A DNA stretch of 64,000 bases from Bog-793 sp963785415 (GCA_963785415.1 CAWAVB010000001.1:1984001-2048000), one strand, 5' to 3'; counted from the first letter of the stretch, positions 34,795-44,434 are shown. A program made the numbers and translations. Notes: generated by a model not told the origin, from the letters alone.

Positions 34795-35792
34795 CGCCGC
34801 ACCGCGAGCGTGAGCGCGAAGTCGCCGTCGGGGTCGGTCCACGTGGTGACGGGTTCGAGGGCTGCAGAGGCGAGCTCGGTCCGCAATCCGGCGATCCGGA
34901 ACTTCGTGCTGACCTCCGTGATGAGGTCCTCGCCGGCCTCGAACCCGGCAACGAGCCCGAGCTCGCGCACGGTGACGGTCTGTGCCGACCGGGCGCGAAG
35001 GCGCATCTCGATCCACTCGTGACCCTCGTCGAAGCGGGCGACGTGGTCGAAGCCTTCTGGGTCGAAATCCGCGCCGAGCTCGCGGTTGAGCACGACGAGC
35101 ACGTTCTTGTCGAACGCCGCCGTGACCCCGGCGGCGTCGTCGTAGGCGGCGATGAGCCGGTCCCGGTCCTTCACGAGGTCGGTGCCGACGAGGAAGGTGT
35201 CACCGGGCGCCATCGCGGCGGCGAGGTCGCGCAAGAAACTCCTCCGCGCCGCGGGGACGAGGTTGCCGATCGTGCCACCGAGGAAGGCGAACATTCTTCG
35301 GCCGCCGGCCGGGATCGCGCCGACGTGGCGTCGGAAGTCGCCGGCGAGGGCGTGCACCGTGACCCCCGCGTAGGCGGAGGCGACGGAGCGGGCGGCCCCG
35401 GTGAGGGTGGGCAGGGCGATGTCGAACGGGACGAACCGGGCGAGGTGCCCGGTCGCGAAAAGCGCGTCGAGCAGCAGGCGCGTCTTGTCCGAGGCACCCG
35501 AGCCGATCTCGACGAGCGTGTCGGCACCGCTCAACCCGGCGACCTCGGCGGCGTGGCGCCGGAGTATCAACCGTTCCCGACGTGTCGGGTAGTACTCGGG
35601 CAGCCGGGTGATGCGCTCGAAGAGCGCGCAGCCGACATCGTCGTAGAGCCAGGTCGGGGAGAGCCGCTTCGGCGAGGCGGTCAGTCCGTCGCGGGCTTCC
35701 TGGCGCAGCTCGGCGGCCCACTCCTCCGGGGTGACGAGGACGTCGACGACCAGATCGCGTATGGCAAGGCCGGTAGCAGGCACCGAGATCAC
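34791..35792 (-). CDS. egtD: L-histidine N-alpha-methyltransferase EgtD
   Basis: 333 residues. SAM-dependent methyltransferase with EgtD landmarks: SPTWLYDDVGCALFERIT and LPEYYPTRRE (histidine pocket), VEIGSGASDKTRLLL (SAM site), FLGGTIGNL, and HEWIEMRLRA near the C-terminus. It trimethylates histidine to hercynine, the first step of ergothioneine synthesis. It is first in the egtD-egtB pair. The start appears to be GTG 35792; GTG 35783 is an alternative, and neither has a strong ribosome site. Confidence 0.94.
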   Translation of the reverse strand: MISVPATGLAIRDLVVDVLVTPEEWAAELRQEARDGLTASPKRLSPTWLYDDVGCALFERITRLPEYYPTRRERLILRRHAAEVAGLSGADTLVEIGSGASDKTRLLLDALFATGHLARFVPFDIALPTLTGAARSVASAYAGVTVHALAGDFRRHVGAIPAGGRRMFAFLGGTIGNLVPAARRSFLRDLAAAMAPGDTFLVGTDLVKDRDRLIAAYDDAAGVTAAFDKNVLVVLNRELGADFDPEGFDHVARFDEGHEWIEMRLRARSAQTVTVRELGLVAGFEAGEDLITEVSTKFRIAGLRTELASAALEPVTTWTDPDGDFALTLAVRR

Positions 35793-35857
35793 TCTAAGGA
35801 GGACCTGTCGGAATCAACGCGCCCGCGAAAGGACGGGTCGTATGAACGCCCCGCCGT

Positions 35858-36808
35858 CTACGCGCCCAGCGACCGGTCGAAGGCCTTCCAGCGCCGCTTC
35901 AGGGCGGCGAGGTCGTTGCCGAGACCCTGCAACGAACGCGCCGCGTCGAGCCGCTCGATGACGACGAGCTGGCCGGCGATGAAGGCACACTCGAAACGCT
36001 CGCTGGCGGCCCGCGTGAGGAACGCCTCGGCGGCGAGCGCGTCACGGTGATCGCCGAGGCGGTCCTGGACCGCCGCCGCCGTCGTCGCGAGCCGCGCCGC
36101 GTGCCGGCCGAACATCCCGGCGGCGAGCTCGGAGGCGTAGCGGAGCTCCTTGGACCGGATGCGCAGGGTGTGCAGGTGCGCCTCGGTCGGCGACGCGTGG
36201 GACTGGCGTGCCGCCTCCCGGACGTTGCGCCACGGTCGACGCAGATACTGGCCCATCGCCATTCGTGGGTCGTCCTTCGCGCGGACGGTGAACGGCGGCT
36301 CCGCGTCGACGAGCCGTTCGACGTGGTTGAGGACGGTCCCGTAGCGGAGCATCGCCCGGGCGCTCGCCAGGCGGAACGTCACGTCGCTGCGCTGCATGGC
36401 GACGGCGCCGTACAGGCTCTTGAGGGCGACCGGGTCGGCATCAGGCTCGGTGTGCAGCGTGATCCGTAGCGTGAGCACGTCGAGGTTGCGCACCTCACCG
36501 AGGAGCTGCGAGAACCATCCCATGTCGGCCCGCGCTGCGCTCGCCCACCCGGGCTCGAAGACGGCGCGGAACGTTCGCAGGAGCGATCGGATCCGCCGGA
36601 GCGCGACGCGCGCGGCGTGGAGATCCTCGGCGTCGCGCGGGTTGTCACTGCCTTCATGGTCGTGGGCGAGGAACGACTCCGCCGCACGGCGCAGCGCGTC
36701 GGCGAGGAGATCGCCGATCTGCAGATCGACGGCCGTGTCGGGAGCGGCTACGTCGGCGGCCAGAGGGGCGTTGTCCGATGGCTCTCCGGTGAGGTAGGAG
36801 TCGAACAT
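35858..36808 (-). CDS. CHAD domain protein
   Basis: 316 residues from ATG 36808 (MFDSYLTGEPS). A CHAD domain fills most of it: two four-helix bundles with conserved basic residues in LHAARVALRRIRSLLRTF (about 65-85) and LHTLRIRSKELRYASEL (about 210-230), each forming part of a positively charged pore. CHAD domains bind inorganic polyphosphate. No CYTH (triphosphatase) domain is attached. It is divergent from the secreted protein gene at 36986 and 65 bp upstream of egtD on the same strand, but without overlap. Confidence 0.88.
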   Translation of the reverse strand: MFDSYLTGEPSDNAPLAADVAAPDTAVDLQIGDLLADALRRAAESFLAHDHEGSDNPRDAEDLHAARVALRRIRSLLRTFRAVFEPGWASAARADMGWFSQLLGEVRNLDVLTLRITLHTEPDADPVALKSLYGAVAMQRSDVTFRLASARAMLRYGTVLNHVERLVDAEPPFTVRAKDDPRMAMGQYLRRPWRNVREAARQSHASPTEAHLHTLRIRSKELRYASELAAGMFGRHAARLATTAAAVQDRLGDHRDALAAEAFLTRAASERFECAFIAGQLVVIERLDAARSLQGLGNDLAALKRRWKAFDRSLGA

Positions 36809-36985
36809 TTGTCCAGATCGTAGGCGGGAGCCGGATCGGCCGTGCTGGGGCCACCCCGTCCGGGCCCGTAACAACTCGCGTCGCGGCGCTCACATTTCGC
36901 TCATGGATTCGTCGAACCTTCCTGACAGGAGCACCGCACGATGGGGCGGTTCGTTCATCTCGGACCACTGACCAAGGAGGGCACG

Positions 36986-37702
36986 ATGAAGTTCCGGCAG
37001 ATCGCACCGCTCGTCGTCGGCGCGGGGATGATGGCCATCGCGTCACTCGGCTTCCTCCCGGCGGCGTCGGCCGACCCCACCACGACGACGGCCCCGTCGT
37101 CCCTCGTCCGGCTGCAGGCAAGGCTCGAGGCGCAACTCACCGCCCGTCAGACCCAGCTCGCCACGCTCACGACCGACGTGTCGAGCTCGACGACGCTCAC
37201 CTCGTCGGACGCCGCGACCCTGTCGGCGAGCCTGACGACAGAGACCTCGAACATCAACGCGCTCCTCACCGGCGTCCCGACTGACACCCTCGCCGAGCTC
37301 CAGGCCGCCCAGCAGGCGATGTTCCAGGACAATCGGGTCTACGTCGTCATGAGCCCGCAGGTGCGCCTGACGATCGCCGCGGACACCGTCAACTCGAACG
37401 CCGGCACGATCCTGGCGAACGGCCCGACCGTCTCCGCGGCCTTGACCGCCCGCGAGACGGACCAGGGCTACGCCCGCGCCGAGGAGCTCTTCGCCTTCTC
37501 GACCGCGAAGGCGACCGTCGCCCAGTCGACGATGACGAGCGTTTCAAAGAGCGTGCTCGCACAGACCCCCGCCGGATGGCCCGCCAACGAGCGGGTGTTC
37601 GTGCGGGCGAGGATCGAGATCCTGCGGGCGCGGATCGACCTCGTCCGCGCCAGGGCCGACCTCCGGCTCGTCGAGCGTTGGATCAACCGCAACCCGTCCT
37701 GA
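36986..37702 (+). CDS. secreted helical protein of unknown function
   Basis: 238 residues from ATG 36986, with AAGGAGG 6 bp upstream. A Sec signal peptide spans about 1-30, with cleavage predicted after AASA. The mature part begins with a Thr-rich linker, is rich in Ala, Thr, Leu and Gln, and is predicted to be long helices, possibly coiled-coil, ending in a basic segment (RARIEILRARIDLVRAR). No family is recognised. It is probably an exported cell-wall or extracellular protein. Convergent with murT-gatD, with a strong hairpin between. Confidence 0.75.
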   Translation: MKFRQIAPLVVGAGMMAIASLGFLPAASADPTTTTAPSSLVRLQARLEAQLTARQTQLATLTTDVSSSTTLTSSDAATLSASLTTETSNINALLTGVPTDTLAELQAAQQAMFQDNRVYVVMSPQVRLTIAADTVNSNAGTILANGPTVSAALTARETDQGYARAEELFAFSTAKATVAQSTMTSVSKSVLAQTPAGWPANERVFVRARIEILRARIDLVRARADLRLVERWINRNPS

Positions 37703-37774
37703 CGGAGGTGCGTCGCTCGCCCGCAACGGGCGGCTGAGAAGAGGGGCCCGGGTCGCACGGCTCCTCGGCATGGC

Positions 37775-37815
37775 GGCAGGGTCGGAGCCATCTTCCCCGT
37801 GGCTCCGGCCCTGTC
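37775..37815. terminator. bidirectional stem-loop between convergent genes
   Basis: CAGGGTCGGAGCCA (37777-37790) pairs with TGGCTCCGGCCCTG (37800-37813), a 14-bp stem with one G-U pair and a 9-nt loop, extendable by two more pairs. It sits between the stops at 37702 and 37865, where both transcripts need to end. There is no T tract, as often in high-GC actinobacteria. Confidence 0.7.
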
Positions 37816-37864
37816 GGCGCGTCCGGCACCCGGTGGCGAGCCTTCGACGGCCCGGTGAGCGGAC

Positions 37865-39952
37865 CTAGCGCGGATTGCGCCGCCGGCGCCCCATCCCGCG
37901 CTCGAGCCGCTCGGCGCGCAACGCCCGCTCCTCGTCGTCGTCGAGCGCGTCGAGGCGACGGCCCGTCGCGAGGGCGATGAGCAGGTCGGCGAGGGCCGGG
38001 TTGCGGGCGAGGACCGGCCCGTGGAGGTAGGTGCCGAGGACCTTCCCGGCGACGGCCCCATCGACGACGCCGGAGCCGTTGCCGACGCCCGACGTGACCC
38101 GGGCGAACGGCCTCGCGCCCGGGCCGAGACGCGTGCGGGCCTGATGGTTCTCGAAGCCGCTCAACGTCGGCAGGACGACCGGCCACCCGTCATCCCGGTA
38201 CGGTTCGGCGACGACCTCCCCGACGGCGCGACGCTCCTCGCTCCGGACGGTCGCGGCGTCGACGAGGCCGACGCCGTCGTGGTCGCGTCCGTCGGCCCCG
38301 GGGAAGACCGTCCCGATGATCTGGAATCCGGCACAGACGGCGAGAATGGCTGCGCCGCCGGCGACGGCGGTAGCGAGGGCGCCGTCCCCGAGGCGCTCGG
38401 CGGAGCGGACCTGCGGTCCATCCTCGCCTCCGCCGAGGCAGTAGATGTCTCCTCCGGTCGGTAGCGCGATGTCCGACGGCGCCGCGATGAGCTCGACGGG
38501 GATCCCCCGCCAGTCGGCACGGTTCTCGAGCACCCGGCCGTTGCCGAAATCGCCGTAGGTCCCCAGCAGGTCGGGGTGGACGACGACGACCCGCAGCCGC
38601 GAGGCGTCGACGCGGTGCGGGACCACCGGGCGAGGGGTTGCCGCCGGGGCCGGCGCGGGCGTCGTGGTGGCGCGCCGACCGGACGCGGCGGTGCGGGCGC
38701 GGCGGGCGAGGCGTCGCCGCATCTGCTGGAAAGCCGTGTAGTTGCCGATGTAGTCGACTTCCCCCGTTCCGGCGATCTCGACCGCGCGCAGTGGATCCGC
38801 CTCGACGACGTGACGTGCCCCGGCGTGGCGGAGCCGGACGGCGAGGTCGAGGCGGCGGTCCCCGGTCGCGACGACGAACCGGTCGCCGATCCGTTCGAAC
38901 GGGACGTCCCACAGCCACGACGGGTCGTGGCCGTCGGCGGAGCGGGCGTTGATGCCGATGACGAGGGGTCGGCGGTCCGCCTCGACGAGCCCGAGGAGTT
39001 CGGTCCAACCGGCCGGGTTCTTGGCGAGCATGAGGCGGACGGTGCGGCCGCGGTGCACGACGACGGCGAAACGCCCGGCGACCTCGCTCACGCGGCGCGC
39101 CGCGGCGAGCGCCTCGCCGACGGCGACGCCGAACGTGCCCGCCGCCATCGCCGCCATCGCGGCGTTCGCCCGGTTGAAACGCCCCGGGACCGAGATCTCG
39201 ATGTGGTGCGACGTGCCGTCAGCGAGGAGGAGGTCCTCGCCGACGACGGACGCGGCGGGCTCCGGACGGGCGAAACCGCACGTGCAGTGCCAGGTCGCGC
39301 TCGCCGTCGCGAGGCTCGGGGGTCCGAAGCTGATGCGGGAGTCGCACACCGGGCAGTGGTAGGCATCCTCGTGCCAGAGGGAGCCGGCGGCGACCCATAC
39401 GACCCGACGGGCCTGGCCGGCGGCGTAGGCGACGAGAGGGTCGTCGGCGTTCGCCACGACGGTCGTGTCGAGATCCTCGAGGGCGCGGCGCCAACGCGCC
39501 GCCACCATCCGGACCTCGCTCATCCGGTCGAGCTGGTCGCGGGAGAGGTTGAGCAGCACGACGACGTCCGGGTCGAGGACCTGCGCCGCGATCTCCAGAT
39601 ACCGCTCGTCGACCTCCAAGACGGCGGGCGCGCCGGCGGGCGAGTTGGCGAGCGCGCTCACGAGACCCGCGGGCATGTTCGCCCCGAATCCTGACGAGGC
39701 GACCGCCCGCGGTCCGCCGAGCGCCTCCACGAGAAGCCGCGTCGTCGTCGTCTTGCCATTCGTCCCGGTGACGAGGGCGACCCGGCGGGCGCGGCCGAGC
39801 GTCTCGAGGAGGTCGGGATCGATGAGGAGGCCGACCCGACCGCCGACCGTCGAACCGCTGCCGAGCCGCAGGACGCGCGACAAGCGGCTCGTGGCGCGTA
39901 GCGCCCGCGTCGCGAGGGCCGTCCTCAGCGCCTCCACCGGTTCCAGAGCCAT
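37865..39952 (-). CDS. fused lipid II isoglutaminyl synthase, MurT and GatD in one polypeptide
   Basis: 695 residues from ATG 39952, preceded 8 bp upstream by GAGGGG. Residues 1 to about 435 are MurT: P-loop TGTNGKTTTTR, LLNLSRDQLDR, the cysteine zinc-ribbon CPVC...CTCGFARP, and GRFNRANAAMA. After a Pro/Ala/Thr linker the last 235 residues are GatD, a class I glutamine amidotransferase with LLGTYGDFGN, nucleophile Cys in AVCAGFQIIG and catalytic His in GTYLHGPVLARNP. Together they amidate D-Glu of the lipid II stem peptide to D-isoglutamine. In known species these are two genes; here the frame is continuous. No catalytic residue seems missing. Confidence 0.9.
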   Translation of the reverse strand: MALEPVEALRTALATRALRATSRLSRVLRLGSGSTVGGRVGLLIDPDLLETLGRARRVALVTGTNGKTTTTRLLVEALGGPRAVASSGFGANMPAGLVSALANSPAGAPAVLEVDERYLEIAAQVLDPDVVVLLNLSRDQLDRMSEVRMVAARWRRALEDLDTTVVANADDPLVAYAAGQARRVVWVAAGSLWHEDAYHCPVCDSRISFGPPSLATASATWHCTCGFARPEPAASVVGEDLLLADGTSHHIEISVPGRFNRANAAMAAMAAGTFGVAVGEALAAARRVSEVAGRFAVVVHRGRTVRLMLAKNPAGWTELLGLVEADRRPLVIGINARSADGHDPSWLWDVPFERIGDRFVVATGDRRLDLAVRLRHAGARHVVEADPLRAVEIAGTGEVDYIGNYTAFQQMRRRLARRARTAASGRRATTTPAPAPAATPRPVVPHRVDASRLRVVVVHPDLLGTYGDFGNGRVLENRADWRGIPVELIAAPSDIALPTGGDIYCLGGGEDGPQVRSAERLGDGALATAVAGGAAILAVCAGFQIIGTVFPGADGRDHDGVGLVDAATVRSEERRAVGEVVAEPYRDDGWPVVLPTLSGFENHQARTRLGPGARPFARVTSGVGNGSGVVDGAVAGKVLGTYLHGPVLARNPALADLLIALATGRRLDALDDDEERALRAERLERGMGRRRRNPR

Positions 39953-40080
39953 CACGCCAGCCCCTCGGTCCGTTCCCGCCATTTGCTGGTCCGCCCGAAA
40001 ACGCTAGAGGCTGACGCCGCGGGCTACCGGCACCCCGCGGATCGTGCGCACCGCCGACCGGTGCCGGGTACCGTCGGTCG

Positions 40081-40974
40081 ATGCCCGATGTCGTCTTCGT
40101 CGGAGTCTCGACCCGCCAGTCGCTCGTCCATCGCGTCTGGCCCCGGTGGCAGTCGGTGCTCGGCACGGCGTGCGGCGTGCGTTCGGTGGAACTCGGACTG
40201 GGAGCCGACGACGCGGACTTCGTCCGGCTCCTCGACGGGCTGCGCGACGACGCGGACGTTGCGGGTGCCGTGGTCACCGCGCACAAGGTGCGGGTCTTTT
40301 CCGCAGGGCAGTCGTGCTTCGCCCGTCTCGACCCGCTCGCGCTCGCCTGTCGCGAGGTGAACGCGATCCGACGCGGCCCCGACGGCCTGTGGGGCTGGGC
40401 CCGCGACCCGGTCTCGGTCGGGCGCGTCGTCGACCGCATCTGGCCGCGCCCCGACGGCCAGGTGGTCTGCCTCGGCGCGGGAGGAACGGCGCGGGCGCTC
40501 GCGGTCCACCTCGCGACCCGGCGGGCCGTCACGTTCGTTGCCGCCGACCGGGACCCGGCTGCCCCCGGCGATCTCGCCCGGCATCTTGCGGGACGCCTGG
40601 ACGCGCGCGTCGGCGAGGGGCCGTGGGACGACCTCGTCGCCGCCGCCCCGCCCGGATCGCTCGTCGTGAACGCGACCGGGATGGGCAAGGACCGTCCCGG
40701 CGCGCCCACCTCAGACGCCGTGCGCTTCCCCGAAGGCGCGGTCGTGTGGGAGCTCAACTACCGCGGTGAACTCTCCTTCCTCGCCCAGGCGCGTCGCCAG
40801 GCGAAGGCGAGGGGTCTCGAGGTCCACGACGGGTGGGAGCTGTTCTGCCACGGTTGGGCCGCGGCACTCAGTGTCGTCTTCGGCCTTCCCGACGCCGCCG
40901 GACTCGGCGACCGGCTCGCCCGGGCCGCTGCTGCGTTCCGTCCCGCGGGACCTGAACCGACGGCGGCGGCCTGA
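40081..40974 (+). CDS. shikimate dehydrogenase-like protein
   Basis: 297 residues. N-terminal substrate domain with a Lys in VVTAHKVRVF (equivalent to the AroE catalytic Lys), VNAIRRG and an Asp in WARDPVSVG (AroE form NTDxxG). Then an NADP Rossmann domain with CLGAGGTARALA and VVNATGMGKDRPG, and LNYRGELSFL. The substrate motifs are loose (GVSTRQSLVHRVW for GxPxxHSxSP), so it may be a divergent dehydrogenase acting on a shikimate- or quinate-like compound rather than AroE itself. It stands alone, 100 bp from the divergent murT-gatD gene. Confidence 0.78.
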   Translation: MPDVVFVGVSTRQSLVHRVWPRWQSVLGTACGVRSVELGLGADDADFVRLLDGLRDDADVAGAVVTAHKVRVFSAGQSCFARLDPLALACREVNAIRRGPDGLWGWARDPVSVGRVVDRIWPRPDGQVVCLGAGGTARALAVHLATRRAVTFVAADRDPAAPGDLARHLAGRLDARVGEGPWDDLVAAAPPGSLVVNATGMGKDRPGAPTSDAVRFPEGAVVWELNYRGELSFLAQARRQAKARGLEVHDGWELFCHGWAAALSVVFGLPDAAGLGDRLARAAAAFRPAGPEPTAAA

Positions 40975-41029
40975 CCCGGGCCGCCGGAGGCGGGCACTAA
41001 GGTCATCTGCCGCCAAGGAGAATCGCGCG

Positions 41030-41389
41030 ATGCCGCAGCTGCGACGACAAAGCTCCGATGTGCCCGAGATCGAGCCGGCCGAGGCCGTGCAACTCCTCGA
41101 CGAGGGCGCCTTCATCCTCGACGTGCGCGAGTCGGACGAGTTCTCCCAGGGCTGCGCCGCGGGTGCGGTCCACATCCCGTTCGGCTCGCTCGACGATCGT
41201 CTCGGCGAGGTGCCGAGCGACCGGCCGGTCATCGTCGTGTGCCGGTCCGGCGGCCGCTCCTACGAGGTGGCGAGGACGCTGGCGACGCGGGGGTACGTCT
41301 CGATGAACCTCGCCGGCGGGATGTATGCCTGGCACGACGAGGGGCTCCCGGTCGTGCGCGACGACGGCTCGCCCGGGGTCATCGCTTAG
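41030..41389 (+). CDS. rhodanese domain protein
   Basis: 119 residues. One rhodanese domain: FILDVRESDEFSQG, HIPFGSL, and active-site loop VVCRSGGRS with catalytic Cys near 75, then GGMYAWHDEGLP. It carries persulfide sulfur in the cytosol; the acceptor is unknown. AAGGAG lies 9 bp before the ATG. It is between the shikimate-dehydrogenase-like gene and tldD on the same strand. Confidence 0.92.
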   Translation: MPQLRRQSSDVPEIEPAEAVQLLDEGAFILDVRESDEFSQGCAAGAVHIPFGSLDDRLGEVPSDRPVIVVCRSGGRSYEVARTLATRGYVSMNLAGGMYAWHDEGLPVVRDDGSPGVIA

Positions 41390-41471
41390 GGTCGGCGCGA
41401 TCGCTTCCGGTGCGCCCGGCGACGAGCGCTCTTTAGGCCCAGGACACGGTGTTCAGCTCCGAGGAGGGTTG

Positions 41472-42980
41472 ATGGCGGTATTCGACGAGGGCTTCGCGGC
41501 GCTGCCGTTCGACGCGGTCCGGTCCGCGGCGCTCGACAGGGCGGGGGAGCTCGGGTGCCGCCACGCCGATCTGCGGATCGAGAGGATCCGGACCCAGGCG
41601 GTCATGCTGCGCGACGCGCGCCTCGAGGGCGCCGTCGACGACCTCACGCTCGGCATGGGGGTCCGCGTCGTGCGGGACGGCGCGATCGGCTTCGCGGGAA
41701 GCGTCGAGATCGACGCCGACGCGGCCGTCGGTCTCGTCGAGCGCGCCGTCGAGGCGGCGACGGTCACGGCGCGGGCCGGAGGGGAGGCGGTCGAGCTCGC
41801 CGAGGAGCCCGACCACGGCTCGGCCGAGTGGACTGCCCCATACCGGACCGACCCGACGCAGGTGCCGCTCGCCGTCAAGATCGGCCGCCTCGCCGCCTGG
41901 AGCGCCGACGTGCTCGCGGCACCAAGCGTCGACCACGTCACCGCCTCGCTGCTGTGCGTCGCCGAGGACAAGTACTTCGCCAACCTCACCGGGACGACGA
42001 CGACCCAGCGACGCGTCCGGCTCCAGCCGAGCCTCGAGGCGCTCGGCCTCGACGACGGTTCGTCGGGTTTCGAAACGATGCGGACCGTCGCGCCGCCGGC
42101 CGGGCGGGGCTATGAGTACCTCGACGGGGAAGGGTGGGACTTCCGGGCCGAGCTCGCCGAGCTCCCGGGGTTGCTCGCCGACAAGCTGCACGCGCCCTCG
42201 GTCGAGCCCGGCGCCTACGACCTCGTCATCGACCCGACGAACCTGTGGCTCACGATCCACGAGTCCGTGGGACACGCCACCGAGCTCGACCGGGCGCTCG
42301 GTTACGAGGCGGCCTACGCCGGCACGTCGTTCGCGACGCCCGATCAGCTCGGTCGCCTCCGCTACGGGTCCGACCTCATGCACGTGACCGGGGACCGCAC
42401 GGCCCCCTACGGGCTCGCCACCATCGGCTACGACGACGAGGGCGTCGCCGCGCAGCAGTTCGACCTCGTCTCGGGCGGGGTCCTCGTCGGTTACCAGCTC
42501 GACCGGCGCATCGCCGCGGCGACCGGTGCGGCCCGCTCGAACGGGTGCGCCTTCGCCGACTCGCCGCTCAACATCCCGATCCAGCGCATGGCGAACGTCT
42601 CGCTCTGCCCGGCGCCGGGTTCCGGCCCGACGACGGACGAGCTCGTCGCCGGGGTCGACCGGGGCATCTACGTCGTCGGCGACAAGAGCTGGTCGATCGA
42701 CATGCAGCGCTACAACTTCCAGTTCACCGGGCAGCGGTTCTTTTTGATCGAGCACGGCCGCCTCGCCGGCCAGCTGCGCGACGTCGCCTACCAGGCGACG
42801 ACGACCGATTTCTGGGGCGCGCTCGCCGCGTTGGGCGGCGAGTCGACCTACCTGCTCGGCGGGGCCTTCAACTGCGGCAAGGGACAACCGGGCCAGGTCG
42901 CGCCCGTGAGCCACGGCACGCCGTCCGCCCTTTTCCGCCAGATCCGGGTGCTGAACACCCGGGCGGAGTCGGGACGATGA
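41472..42980 (+). CDS. tldD: TldD-family metalloprotease subunit
   Basis: 502 residues from ATG 41472, with GAGGAGGG just upstream. The zinc site HESVGHATELD (HExxxH) lies near 270 and the conserved GYQLDRR and DKSWSIDMQRYNFQF blocks follow. TldD pairs with TldE/PmbA to form a heterodimeric protease that trims unfolded or modified peptides (microcin, antitoxin). Its stop overlaps the start of the partner gene by 4 bp, supporting a coupled heterodimer. The frame is open upstream through the rhodanese gene but without similarity. Confidence 0.92.
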   Translation: MAVFDEGFAALPFDAVRSAALDRAGELGCRHADLRIERIRTQAVMLRDARLEGAVDDLTLGMGVRVVRDGAIGFAGSVEIDADAAVGLVERAVEAATVTARAGGEAVELAEEPDHGSAEWTAPYRTDPTQVPLAVKIGRLAAWSADVLAAPSVDHVTASLLCVAEDKYFANLTGTTTTQRRVRLQPSLEALGLDDGSSGFETMRTVAPPAGRGYEYLDGEGWDFRAELAELPGLLADKLHAPSVEPGAYDLVIDPTNLWLTIHESVGHATELDRALGYEAAYAGTSFATPDQLGRLRYGSDLMHVTGDRTAPYGLATIGYDDEGVAAQQFDLVSGGVLVGYQLDRRIAAATGAARSNGCAFADSPLNIPIQRMANVSLCPAPGSGPTTDELVAGVDRGIYVVGDKSWSIDMQRYNFQFTGQRFFLIEHGRLAGQLRDVAYQATTTDFWGALAALGGESTYLLGGAFNCGKGQPGQVAPVSHGTPSALFRQIRVLNTRAESGR

Positions 42981-44377
42981 GGGGCGACGGGTCTCCCGGG
43001 CTGCCGGCGGCGCCCGACGTCGTCGACGAGGCGCTCGCCGCGTCGCGGGCGGCGGGGTGCGTCGTCATCGTCGACGAGGTGAGCGACGCCAACGTGCGCT
43101 TCGCCAACAACCAGACGACGACGAACGGCGTGCGCCGGGACCGCCGCGTCACGGTCGTGAGCTTCGTCGAGGACCGGTCGGGGGTCCGCTCGGGCGTCGC
43201 CTCGGCGTCCGGACCGGTCGAGATCGCCGCCCTGGTCGCCGCGTCGCAAGCCGAAGCCGAGGGTTCGGAGCCCGCCGAGGACGCCTCGCCGCTCGAGCCG
43301 GCGGGGACGGACGCCTCGTTCGCCGAGCCGCCAGAAACGACCGATCTCGGCGTGTTCGCGGGCGTGCTCGAAGACCTCGGACCGGCGTTTCGCGTGGCGC
43401 GCGCCGAGGGCCGCGTGCTCGCCGGCTTCGCGATCCACGAGCTGCGCACGACCTACCTCGGCTCGTCGGAGGGCGGGCGCCGGCGCCACGTCCAGCCGAC
43501 GGGGGCGTTCGAGCTCGTCGCCCGCACGCTGAACGGCGCGGCGTCGTCGTGGGCGGGCATGGGCACGCCGGACTTCGCCGACGTGTCGCTCGAGCGCCTC
43601 GACGAGCGGCTCCGGCGGCGGCTCGGGTGGGCGCAGCGCCGGTTCGACCTCGAGCCCGGCCGGTACGAGGTGATCCTCCCCCCGGACGCCGTCGCCGACC
43701 TCGTACTGGAGCTCGACTTCGCGGCCTCCGGCCGGGAGGCCGAGGACGGCGGCACGGTGTACTCGGCCGGACCCGGGCGCACCCGGGCCGGCGAGCGGCT
43801 GACGGGGCTGCCCTTCGACCTGTGGAGCGACCCGTCCGCGCCGGGGATCGAGTGCGCACCGTTCGTCGTCGCTCCCGTCTCGGGCGCCGACACGTCGGTG
43901 TTCGACAACGGGCTCGGCGTCGACGAGACGCACTGGATTCGCGACGGCGTGCTCGAGCGCCTCCGCTACCACCGCGCCGGGGCGCGGCGGTCGCAGGTCG
44001 AGTTCGCCCCGCCGGCCGACAACCTGCTGCTCGCCCTGCCGGGGGCGGCCGCATCGCTCGACGATCTCATCGCCCACACCGAGCGGGGGCTGCTCCTCAC
44101 CTGCCTGTGGTACATCCGCGAGGTCGACCGGTCGACGCTTTTGCTCACCGGGCTCACCCGCGACGGCGTCTACCTCGTCGAAAACGGAGAGGTCGTCGGT
44201 GCGGTGAACAACTTCCGGTTCAACGAGAGCCCGCTCGACGCGCTCGGCAAGACGGTCGAGGCGACGCGGAGCGAACGGGCGCTCTCGCGCGAGTGGCACG
44301 AGTGGGCGAACCGCACGGCAATGCCGGGGCTGCGCGTCGCCGAGTTCAACATGAGCTCGGTCAGCCCGGCGAGCTGA
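42977..44377 (+). CDS. pmbA: TldE/PmbA-family protease subunit
   Basis: 466 residues, partner of TldD. Family blocks include VRFANNQTTTNG, RRVTVVSFVEDRSG, LGVDETHWIRDG and RDGVYLVENGEVVGAVNNFRFNESP near the C-terminus. The HExxxH zinc site of TldD is absent, as expected for the non-catalytic subunit. ATG 42977 overlaps tldD's TGA. A low-complexity Pro/Glu insertion (about 95-120) is unusual. Confidence 0.9.
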   Translation: MRGDGSPGLPAAPDVVDEALAASRAAGCVVIVDEVSDANVRFANNQTTTNGVRRDRRVTVVSFVEDRSGVRSGVASASGPVEIAALVAASQAEAEGSEPAEDASPLEPAGTDASFAEPPETTDLGVFAGVLEDLGPAFRVARAEGRVLAGFAIHELRTTYLGSSEGGRRRHVQPTGAFELVARTLNGAASSWAGMGTPDFADVSLERLDERLRRRLGWAQRRFDLEPGRYEVILPPDAVADLVLELDFAASGREAEDGGTVYSAGPGRTRAGERLTGLPFDLWSDPSAPGIECAPFVVAPVSGADTSVFDNGLGVDETHWIRDGVLERLRYHRAGARRSQVEFAPPADNLLLALPGAAASLDDLIAHTERGLLLTCLWYIREVDRSTLLLTGLTRDGVYLVENGEVVGAVNNFRFNESPLDALGKTVEATRSERALSREWHEWANRTAMPGLRVAEFNMSSVSPAS

Positions 44378-44434
44378 GCGCGATGCAACGCCCGAACCGC
44401 ACGGCGGGCCGCGGAGCTCCGGCATGCTAGGGGC

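Noticed and set aside
36941..36985. Earlier ATG (36941) for the secreted protein
   Set aside because: The AAGGAGG and the signal peptide both point to ATG 36986.
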